A stretch of DNA of 12,159 bases from the NCBI GenBank assembly GCA_043760555.1, contig JAYUOW010000189.1, forward strand, positions 1 through 12,159, in the 5' to 3' direction. The notes below the pieces were generated by a model. The model was not told the DNA's origin. It was given only the letters and a program-made list of their open reading frames with translations, and did no database searches. The stretch is from JANMDR01 sp043760555. Its GTDB lineage: Bacteria; Pseudomonadota; Gammaproteobacteria; Burkholderiales; Usitatibacteraceae. A program made the translations under genes and the position numbers. Below are positions 6,356-12,159 of this stretch, piece after piece (position 1 is the stretch's first letter; each line of letters opens with the position of its first letter).

Positions 6356-7165
6356 TTGCTTAACGTGGCGAAAGCTGAAAAATCAGATTTTGACCAAGTG
6401 CTAGTGCGGTTTGCATTAGAGCGGCTTTTGTATCGGATTGGACAGTCTGCATTCGCCGATAAATTTATTTTGAAGGGCGCGTTATTGTTTGCGCTTTGGT
6501 ACGACTTACCACATCGGGCAACTCGCGATATTGACCTTTTAGGCTTTGAACCAAGTGACATCGCATCGGTGATAAAAGCGTTTGAAGCAATATTAATAAT
6601 CCAAGCCGACGATGGTCTTCGCTTCGACGCTACCAGCATGACCGCACAAGACATTCGCAAAGAATCGGATTACGCAGGTATTCGCATCTCGGTTTACGTC
6701 GAGCTTTCACGTGCGCGTTGTCGAGTGCAAATTGATATTGGCTTTGGCGATGCCGTTACTCCGAGCGCTCTCCAAACAACGTATCCAACGATGTTAGATG
6801 ATTTGCCACCACCGCAAATACGCGTCTACCCGACGTACACCGTGATAGCCGAGAAGTTGCATGCAATTGTTTTGCTCGGATTATTAAATAGCCGCTTGAG
6901 AGATTATTTTGATCTTTCTATTTTAATTACACGCGAGCAACTCGACGCGACCATTTTAAACGAAGCCGTTCGCGCCACATTTGAGCGACGCAACACGGGT
7001 ATGCCAAGCCATATTCCCATCGGATTGTCTGATGAATTTTCGCACGACAAAGCGAAGCAACTGCAATGGAATGCGTTCTTACGAAACAATGATTTGGAAG
7101 CCACACCACTTGCAGATACGGTAAACATGATTCGAGATTTTGCAGTGCCAATTTTTAGAAAATAA
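6356..7165 (+). CDS. abiEii: AbiEii-family nucleotidyltransferase toxin, 5' end interrupted by an in-frame stop
   Basis: AbiEii toxins are DNA polymerase beta-like nucleotidyltransferases. The expected start is the ATG at 6320, which overlaps abiEi and has GGAG at 6309-6312. That frame reads MSRDMAASIRA and meets TGA at 6353-6355; the very next codon, TTG at 6356, opens the remaining 269 residues. Numbered from that TTG, the catalytic motifs are intact: KGALLFALW (40-48), TRDIDLLG with the D-x-D pair at 58 and 60, VQIDIGFGD with a third acidic residue near 127, AEKLHA (Lys167) and RDYFDL (182-187). The frame is otherwise undamaged, so either the toxin is newly silenced, starts again at TTG (no ribosome binding site seen), or the base is an error. 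CGA (Arg) to TGA would explain it in one step. Confidence 0.88.
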   Translation: MLNVAKAEKSDFDQVLVRFALERLLYRIGQSAFADKFILKGALLFALWYDLPHRATRDIDLLGFEPSDIASVIKAFEAILIIQADDGLRFDATSMTAQDIRKESDYAGIRISVYVELSRARCRVQIDIGFGDAVTPSALQTTYPTMLDDLPPPQIRVYPTYTVIAEKLHAIVLLGLLNSRLRDYFDLSILITREQLDATILNEAVRATFERRNTGMPSHIPIGLSDEFSHDKAKQLQWNAFLRNNDLEATPLADTVNMIRDFAVPIFRK

Positions 7166-7206
7166 TTCTGTTTTTAAACTAAATTGCAATCGAGAAGGGA
7201 ATACAC

Positions 7207-9141
7207 ATGAAGCAATTATCCAATTTTGTAGCATTATTTTTTGTGGCGTTGTGCGCGGTATCGCTGCAAGTCATAGCGCAACCTGCGACACCAGCTCTCA
7301 CCGAAACCAGCCCCAAAGAAACCTACACCAAATACGAATACCGCATTCCCATGCGGGATGGAAAGCGCCTATTTACGGCGGTCTTCGTGCCTAAGGATGG
7401 TGCGAAAAGTTATCCATTTTTAATGACACGCACGCCTTACAACGTGGCACCTTATGGCGTGGATGAGTATCCGCAGCGGCTGGGGCCAAATACCGATTTT
7501 GACCGTGTGGGCTATATTTTTGTGAATCAAGATGTGCGTGGTCGGCATATGAGTGAGGGTGTTTTTGTGGAAATGACGCCGCATAAGCCCAGCAAATCGG
7601 CTACCGATGTTGATGAAAGTACCGACATGTTTGACACCGTTGAATGGCTGCTTAAAAACGTGCCAAACAACAATGGCCGTGTGGGCATTTGGGGCAATTC
7701 TTATCCCGGATTTTTTGTGAGTGCCAGCATTATTGATGGGCATCCCGCCATTAAGGCAGCTTCGCCTCAAGCACCGGTGACTGATCTTTATATGGGCGAC
7801 GATAGCTACCATAATGGCGCATTTATGTTGGCTGCAAATTATGGTTTCTATACGTTTTTTAAGCAGCAGGCAGCGCCTACTTTGCCCTTGAAAACCTACG
7901 TGCCGCATGACTTTGGCACCAAAGATGGCTACGCTTATTTTTTAAAATTAGGTACGCTCGCAAACATAACGGCTACGTTAGCGGGTGATCCAAAATCAAT
8001 GTTTGCTGATCAGGTAAAGCACGATACCTACGATAGCTATTGGCAATCGCGCAATATTGCGGCGCACTTAAAAGGTATAAAAGCGGCGGTGTTGACGGTG
8101 GGCGGCTGGTTTGACGCGGAAGACGTGCAAGGACCATTAAGCACCTACGCCGCTATTAAAAAGCTTAGTCCCGCTGCCAGCAATACCTTGGTGATGGGGC
8201 CTTGGGCGCATGGCCGTTGGAACCGTGAAGATGGTGCGCAATTAGGCCATGTGCAGTTTCGGCAAAAAACGGCTGAGCATTTTCGTAAAAACATTTTGTT
8301 GCCGTTTTTTGAAAAGCATTTGAAAGACGTGGCGGGTAAATCCACTACAAATATAGCGGCGCATGTATTCGAAACAGGCACCAATATTTGGCGCACCCCA
8401 AGTGCATGGCCGCCCACTGAGGCCGTGCGTAAGCGCATGTACCTGCACGCAAATGGCGCACTGGCTTGGACAGCGCCTACCAGCGCTGCAACAAGCTTTG
8501 ATGGTTATGTAAGTGACCCTGCAAAGCCTGTGCCCTTTATGAACGCTATTTCAACCGGTGTGCCCGCTGATTATATGGTGGGCGACCAACGCTTTGCCGC
8601 CACGCGACCGGACGTGCTGGTGTATAAAACTGAAACGCTGGAAGAAGATGTAACCATTGCAGGGTCTATTTCACCGATGCTGTTTGTATCCAGCAGTGGC
8701 ACCGACAGTGACTTTATCGTTAAGCTCATCGATGTGTATCCTGATGAACTGAGCGATGAAACAGCGCCACCGCCAGCGCCTGCAAAAGATGTGCAACCCG
8801 CGAAGTTTGTGATGGCGGGCTATCAACAATTGGTACGTGGTGAGCCGTTTCGTGCCAAGTTTAGAAACAGCTTTATTACGCCTGAGGCACTGCGACCTAA
8901 TGAGGTCGCAAAAATAAAATTTGATATGCCTGACGTGTATCACACATTCCGACGCGGCCATAAAATTATGGTGCAAATACAAAGCTCGTGGTTTCCTCTT
9001 GTTGATTTAAACCCGCAAAAATTTATGCGAATTTTAGACGCACGAACAACTGATTTCCAATCAGCAACGCAACGTATCTATCGGCAAGGGACACAATCAA
9101 GTTATCTTGAGATGGGCGTTATGCCAAAATTTAAGCAATAA
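7207..9141 (+). CDS. Secreted CocE/NonD-family serine hydrolase (peptidase S15 type)
   Basis: A 644-residue exported alpha/beta hydrolase. Residues 1-24 are a signal peptide (cut near VIA-Q). The catalytic domain shows PMRDGKRLFTAVFVP, DVRGRHMSEG and the nucleophile motif GNSYPG (Ser165), followed by GGWFDAED (Asp303) and GPWAHG (His335) as the other triad members. From about residue 390 the sequence fits the C-terminal jelly-roll domain of X-Pro dipeptidyl-peptidase/CocE proteins (YKTETLEEDVTIAGSI and others). The segment MGDDSYHNGAF (196-206) recalls alpha-amino-acid ester hydrolases, which act on amino-acid esters and beta-lactams; this is a likeness, not a proven substrate. AAGGGA before the ATG at 7207 serves as ribosome binding site. 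It stands alone between two toxin-antitoxin pairs. Confidence 0.93.
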   Translation: MKQLSNFVALFFVALCAVSLQVIAQPATPALTETSPKETYTKYEYRIPMRDGKRLFTAVFVPKDGAKSYPFLMTRTPYNVAPYGVDEYPQRLGPNTDFDRVGYIFVNQDVRGRHMSEGVFVEMTPHKPSKSATDVDESTDMFDTVEWLLKNVPNNNGRVGIWGNSYPGFFVSASIIDGHPAIKAASPQAPVTDLYMGDDSYHNGAFMLAANYGFYTFFKQQAAPTLPLKTYVPHDFGTKDGYAYFLKLGTLANITATLAGDPKSMFADQVKHDTYDSYWQSRNIAAHLKGIKAAVLTVGGWFDAEDVQGPLSTYAAIKKLSPAASNTLVMGPWAHGRWNREDGAQLGHVQFRQKTAEHFRKNILLPFFEKHLKDVAGKSTTNIAAHVFETGTNIWRTPSAWPPTEAVRKRMYLHANGALAWTAPTSAATSFDGYVSDPAKPVPFMNAISTGVPADYMVGDQRFAATRPDVLVYKTETLEEDVTIAGSISPMLFVSSSGTDSDFIVKLIDVYPDELSDETAPPPAPAKDVQPAKFVMAGYQQLVRGEPFRAKFRNSFITPEALRPNEVAKIKFDMPDVYHTFRRGHKIMVQIQSSWFPLVDLNPQKFMRILDARTTDFQSATQRIYRQGTQSSYLEMGVMPKFKQ

Positions 9142-9157
9142 TTCCTAAATTTTTTGG

Positions 9158-9191
9158 CTGAAGACGCCCTAAATACGACTATTTCCAGCAT
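9158..9191. repeat. Degenerate second copy of the 511-551 palindrome
   Basis: CTGAAGACGCCCTAAA (9158-9173) matches 516-531 at 15 of 16 positions. The bases that should form the second arm (9174-9191) match the first copy at only about 11 of 18, so the hairpin here is largely lost. It lies just after the CocE-like gene. Confidence 0.45.
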
Positions 9192-9220
9192 GTTAGCGGT
9201 TTAATTTTGTGCAAGTATTT

Positions 9221-9305
9221 TACGTATCTTAATACGTATTTTGATTTTACGTATTATATTGCGTAAAACAGAAATACGCATTATGATACGTAAGTATAAT
9301 ACGTA
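9221..9305. promoter_or_regulatory. Array of TACGTA half-sites: probable HipB operators
   Basis: Seven hexamers occur at starts 9221, 9233, 9248, 9260, 9275, 9287 and 9300; five are exact TACGTA, one TGCGTA and one TACGCA. Steps are 12, 15, 12, 15, 12 and 13 bases. They group as three dyads TACGTA-N6-TACGTA (9221-9238, 9248-9265, 9275-9292), repeating every 27 bases, plus a lone half-site. HipB-type antitoxins bind several spaced palindromes before hipBA; the E. coli site has a different sequence (TATCC-N8-GGATA). This array covers the promoter, fitting cooperative autorepression. Confidence 0.8.
9259..9287 (+). promoter_or_regulatory. Candidate hipBA promoter
   Basis: TTGCGT (9259-9264) and TATGAT (9282-9287) are 17 bases apart. 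The -35 falls in the second operator dyad and the -10 in the third, so bound HipB would block both. A perfect -10 TATAAT (9295-9300) lies just downstream but lacks a matching -35. Confidence 0.6.
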
Positions 9306-9319
9306 AATAGAGATTGCAG

Positions 9320-9589
9320 ATGACCGACTTTCCGGTTCGTACACCAGAACAATTAATTCCGATTTTTGCCGCATTTCGTAAGCGTAGCGGACTGTCGCAG
9401 GCCGAACTAGCGCACCGCATTGGGGTCGGGCAGCAGACGGTATCGCAGCTTGAACGTAACCCTGATAAGGCCAGTGTTGAGCGTTTAATGCGTGCGCTGG
9501 CGGAGCTTGATGTGGAGTTAATCTTGCGCGTAAAAGGGTCGGCAACCGAAGCAGCGGCACCAGCTGTGAATAACAAAGTTGACTGGTAA
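9320..9589 (+). CDS. hipB: HipB-family antitoxin, Xre-type DNA-binding protein
   Basis: An 89-residue protein close to the 88 residues of E. coli HipB. The helix-turn-helix is plain at residues 26-48 (SQAELAHRIGVGQQTVSQLE), followed by helices (ASVERLMRALAELD) and a strand VELILRVK used for dimerisation in the family. The tail (about 73-89) is polar and probably disordered, ending in Trp89; E. coli HipB also ends in a flexible tail with a final Trp that affects its degradation. ATG at 9320 is preferred to an in-frame TTG six bases earlier because it has AGAG at a suitable distance. hipA follows after three bases. It should neutralise HipA and repress the operon through the TACGTA array. Confidence 0.92.
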   Translation: MTDFPVRTPEQLIPIFAAFRKRSGLSQAELAHRIGVGQQTVSQLERNPDKASVERLMRALAELDVELILRVKGSATEAAAPAVNNKVDW

Positions 9590-9592
9590 ATT

Positions 9593-10936
9593 GTGAGCCG
9601 ACGAACAACTGCCTCACCGTTAGCTATTTATATGAACGGCGAATATGTAGGACTCTGGCAAGTCACGCCGCGCGGAGAGGAGTTTCAGTATGCGGAAGCG
9701 TGGATTGCATCAGCAACTAGCCGACCCATATCACTAAAATTTCCGCTCACACCTGAGCGCAAGTCTTATGTTGGCGTAGAGGTGCGCGATTATTTTGAAA
9801 ACTTGCTGCCAGACACCAAGGCCATTCGCGAGCGCATGGCGCGGCGATTTCAGGTTGGGTCAATCGATGCCTATTCTCTGCTTGCGAAATTAGGCCGCGA
9901 TTGTGTGGGGGCGCTGCAAATTGTGCCTGCCGATGAAGCGCCGCCAAATGTGCGGAGCATAGCGTGCCGCGCATTATCTAGCGCTGATATTGCCGCCCAT
10001 TTGCGCGCGACTACGCAGCCAGATAGTAGAAATTTCTACGACAATAAAGTGGATGAAGATTTTCGTATTTCACTTGCTGGCGCGCAAGAGAAAACCGCCT
10101 TGTTGTGGCACAAAGGCAAGTGGCATCGTCCGCTTGGTGCTACGCCCACTACGCATATTTTAAAATTGCCACTTGGTTATGTCGGCAATATGCAACTCAA
10201 CATGGATACCTCGGTTGAAAACGAATGGTTGTGTTCCAAAATTATTACGCAGTTTGGGCTGCCCATAGCGGCAACAGAAATAGCGACGTTTGAAGATCAA
10301 AAGGTGTTGGTTGTTGAACGCTTTGACCGGCGAATTTCAGCGGACAAAAGGTGGATTATGCGGTTGCCGCAAGAAGACATGTGTCAGGCCAACGGCGTTT
10401 CTTATTTACAAAAATATCAAGCCGATGGCGGGCCTGGCATTGATCGCATTATGAATTTACTGCGTAATTCTAAAAATGCGTTTGTAGATCGTCAGGTATT
10501 TTTTGCGTGCCAAGTGGTGTTTTGGTTGCTGGCCGCAACGGATGGCCACGCTAAGAACTTTAGTATTCGCATTGATGCCGGTGGCGAATATGCGCTCACG
10601 CCAATTTACGATGTGTTGAGTGTTTATCCGCTGCTCGGCCCCAAAGCGGGGCAGTTGGCGATTCAAAAAGCAGCGCTCGCCATGGGCGTGGGAGGCGATA
10701 AAAACATGCACTATCGTTTACGCGAAATCTCGCGCCGTCATTGGAACACAACGGCACGGCGCAATGGCTTGCTTGATGGTGGCGAGCAAATTATCAATGA
10801 AATTATCGCGCGTACGCCAAGTGTAATTGCTACCGTGCAAGCGCTGTTGCCGAAAAATTATCCTGCGGCGGTTGCGCAATCAATATTTGTTGGCTTACAA
10901 AAATCAGCAAATGAATTAGCGAGGATGGCAAGATAA
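9593..10936 (+). CDS. hipA: HipA-family serine/threonine kinase toxin
   Basis: A 447-residue kinase toxin, normal for full-length HipA. E. coli HipA phosphorylates glutamyl-tRNA synthetase GltX and causes growth arrest and persistence. Seen here: the N-terminal subdomain LAIYMNGEYVGLW; FRISLAGAQEKTALL, with Ser160 matching the autophosphorylated Ser150 of E. coli HipA; the PTTHILKLP lysine (Lys191); the catalytic TDGHAKNFSI (Asp317, Asn322); and the metal-binding PIYDVLS (Asp340). All key residues are present, so an active kinase is expected. The start is GTG at 9593, three bases after the hipB stop, with no clear ribosome binding site of its own, suggesting coupled translation. The true target in this organism is not shown. 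Confidence 0.95.
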   Translation: MSRRTTASPLAIYMNGEYVGLWQVTPRGEEFQYAEAWIASATSRPISLKFPLTPERKSYVGVEVRDYFENLLPDTKAIRERMARRFQVGSIDAYSLLAKLGRDCVGALQIVPADEAPPNVRSIACRALSSADIAAHLRATTQPDSRNFYDNKVDEDFRISLAGAQEKTALLWHKGKWHRPLGATPTTHILKLPLGYVGNMQLNMDTSVENEWLCSKIITQFGLPIAATEIATFEDQKVLVVERFDRRISADKRWIMRLPQEDMCQANGVSYLQKYQADGGPGIDRIMNLLRNSKNAFVDRQVFFACQVVFWLLAATDGHAKNFSIRIDAGGEYALTPIYDVLSVYPLLGPKAGQLAIQKAALAMGVGGDKNMHYRLREISRRHWNTTARRNGLLDGGEQIINEIIARTPSVIATVQALLPKNYPAAVAQSIFVGLQKSANELARMAR

Positions 10937-10964
10937 GCAGTGGGCACGCCTGCTTTGTTATAAT
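10936..10964 (+). promoter_or_regulatory. Weak hairpin and possible icd -10 box
   Basis: AGCA/TGCT (10936-10939 with 10951-10954) and inner GGC/GCC can form an imperfect hairpin right after the hipA stop. TATAAT at 10959-10964 could be the -10 of the icd promoter, but no good -35 is at the right distance. Further on, CACCC/GGGTG (11002-11013) is a short inverted repeat of unknown role in the icd leader. Confidence 0.3.
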
Positions 10965-11041
10965 CAAAGGTTGTAGGTTTCAGACATCTTTTTCAACGGG
11001 TCACCCACGGGTGCCAATCAAACGCTTAAGGAGCTAATCGC

Positions 11042-12159
11042 ATGGCAAAAATTAAAGTAAAAAATCCGATTGTTGAGATGGATGGCGATGAAATGACGCG
11101 CATCATCTGGAAGATGATTCGTGAAAAATTGATCCTGCCGTATTTGGACGTTGACCTCAAATATTTTGATTTGGGCATGGAAAGCCGGGACGCCACAAAC
11201 GATCAGATCACCATTGATTCCGCCAATGCGACCAAGCTGCACGGCGTGGCTGTTAAGTGCGCAACCATTACGCCTGATGAAGCGCGGGTAAAAGAGTTTA
11301 ATTTGAAGCAAATGTGGAAAAGCCCAAACGGCACCATTCGCAATATTTTGGACGGCACTATTTTCCGTGAGCCCATTATTTGCAAAAACGTACCGCGTTT
11401 AGTTGGCCACTGGGATAAGCCCGTCGTGATTGGTCGTCACGGCTTTGGCGATCAATATCGGGCGACTGAAATTAAGTTTGACTCACCTGGCACCTTAAAG
11501 CTTATTTTCACACCCGCTGACGGTTCAGCACCGATTGAAAAAGAAGTGTTTAAAGCGCCAGCTGCAGGTGTGGCCATGTCGATGTACAACCTTGATGAGT
11601 CGATCAAAGGTTTTGCGCGCGCTTGCTTAAATTATGGCTTGAACCGCAATTTTCCCGTTTATCTATCGACTAAAAACACGATTTTAAAAGTGTACGATGG
11701 CCGATTTAAAAATATCTTCCAAGAAATTTTTGACGCTGAATTTGCCGATAAATTCGCTGCAGCTGGCCTAACCTACGAACATCGTTTGATCGACGATATG
11801 GTGGCAGCTAACATGAAGTGGTCAGGCGGCTATTTATGGGCTTGTAAAAACTACGACGGCGATGTGCAGTCTGATACCGTGGCCCAAGGGTTTGGTTCGC
11901 TAGGCCTGATGACATCGGTTCTGATGACCCCCGATGGCAAGATCGTCGAGGCCGAGGCCGCCCACGGCACTGTCACCCGCCACTACCGCGAACACCAAAA
12001 GGGCAAGGCGACCTCGACCAATTCGGTGGCGTCGATCTATGCCTGGACGGGGGGCCTCAAGCACCGCGCGAAACTGGACGACAACGAACAGCTGATGCGC
12101 TTTGCCACCACCCTGGAACGGGTCACCGTCGACACGGTCGAGGCGGGCTGGATGACCAA
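11042..12159 (+). CDS. icd: NADP-dependent isocitrate dehydrogenase, homodimeric type, 3' end cut off
   Basis: The first 372 residues of a roughly 405-residue enzyme that converts isocitrate to 2-oxoglutarate, making NADPH and CO2 in the TCA cycle. It belongs to the human-IDH1-like subfamily rather than the E. coli Icd type. Visible: the substrate loop KSPNGTIRN (Arg100), Arg109, GRHGFGDQYRAT with Arg132 and Tyr139, TKNTILK with Lys211, HRLIDDMV (Asp251), NYDGDVQSD (Asp274, Asp278) for metal, and AHGTVTRHYR with the NADP phosphate contacts. The ATG at 11042 has AAGGAG at 11028-11033. The frame runs without a stop to the window edge. From codon 294 (11921) the codon use changes abruptly, so the end may come from another genome. 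Confidence 0.95.
   Translation, partial: MAKIKVKNPIVEMDGDEMTRIIWKMIREKLILPYLDVDLKYFDLGMESRDATNDQITIDSANATKLHGVAVKCATITPDEARVKEFNLKQMWKSPNGTIRNILDGTIFREPIICKNVPRLVGHWDKPVVIGRHGFGDQYRATEIKFDSPGTLKLIFTPADGSAPIEKEVFKAPAAGVAMSMYNLDESIKGFARACLNYGLNRNFPVYLSTKNTILKVYDGRFKNIFQEIFDAEFADKFAAAGLTYEHRLIDDMVAANMKWSGGYLWACKNYDGDVQSDTVAQGFGSLGLMTSVLMTPDGKIVEAEAAHGTVTRHYREHQKGKATSTNSVASIYAWTGGLKHRAKLDDNEQLMRFATTLERVTVDTVEAGWMT
11921..12159 (+). other. High-GC3 tail of icd, possible chimeric or recombinant junction
   Basis: Of the last 79 full icd codons, 69 end in G or C (87%), against 38 of the 79 codons just before (48%). The frame and conserved motifs continue unbroken. The tail TGGLKHRAKLDDNEQLMRFA resembles alphaproteobacterial enzymes, as in Rhodobacterales, to my eye. 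Confidence 0.75.

Noticed and set aside
7420..8982. Minus-strand open frames inside the CocE-like gene
   Set aside because: Shadow frames of a well-supported gene with intact catalytic motifs.
9221..9305. TACGTA repeats as a CRISPR array or replication-origin iterons
   Set aside because: Repeats are 6 bases in short palindromic dyads, no spacers of CRISPR length, no cas or rep gene; they sit exactly on the hipBA promoter.

Overview
The window looks like a chromosomal segment of a moderate-GC betaproteobacterium, most likely Burkholderiales-like. The reasons are the groES and groEL sequences (GroES opening MKLRPLHDRVIVKRLEEE, GroEL with a GGM-rich tail), a perfect CIRCE operator before groES, and balanced third-position base use. 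This is judged from recognisable family sequence, not from a search. Core genes sit at both ends: groESL on the left and a cut-off icd (NADP isocitrate dehydrogenase, homodimeric 'eukaryotic-type') on the right. About 8 kb of accessory genes lies between them.

Layout. Positions 1-714 hold no gene I can defend, but contain a perfect 41-nt palindrome and the groES promoter with CIRCE. groES (715-1005) and groEL (1088-2734) end at a strong GAAA-loop terminator. On the minus strand a hicB-like antitoxin and hicA toxin (3259 down to 2799) converge on that terminator. Beyond hicB lies a second, diverged copy of the groEL 3' end with the same terminator (about 3588-3718). Next come a four-helix membrane protein and a secreted SGNH/GDSL hydrolase (3744-5374, stop-start overlap), then tRNA-His (5491-5566). 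They are followed by an abiE-type pair (AbiEi antitoxin 5715-6323, AbiEii toxin to 7165), a secreted CocE/NonD-family serine hydrolase (7207-9141) and a hipBA pair (9320-10936) with a striking array of TACGTA half-sites in its promoter. icd starts at 11042 and runs off the end.

How the genes relate. Three unrelated toxin-antitoxin families (HicBA, AbiE, HipBA) occur within about 8.2 kb, each antitoxin gene first. The hic and abiE pairs have 4-nt ATGA overlaps, and hipB and hipA are 3 nt apart. Two exported hydrolases lie among them. This resembles an accessory or defence/maintenance hot spot between housekeeping genes.

Points that most deserve a second look: (1) the AbiEii reading frame has a TGA at codon 12, right after the ATGA overlap start; (2) hipBA is preceded by seven TACGTA-type half-sites at alternating 12- and 15-bp spacing; (3) the groEL 3' end and terminator are duplicated on either side of hicBA; (4) the last ~239 bases of icd jump from about 48% to 87% G/C at third codon positions, so the right edge may be chimeric or recombinant.
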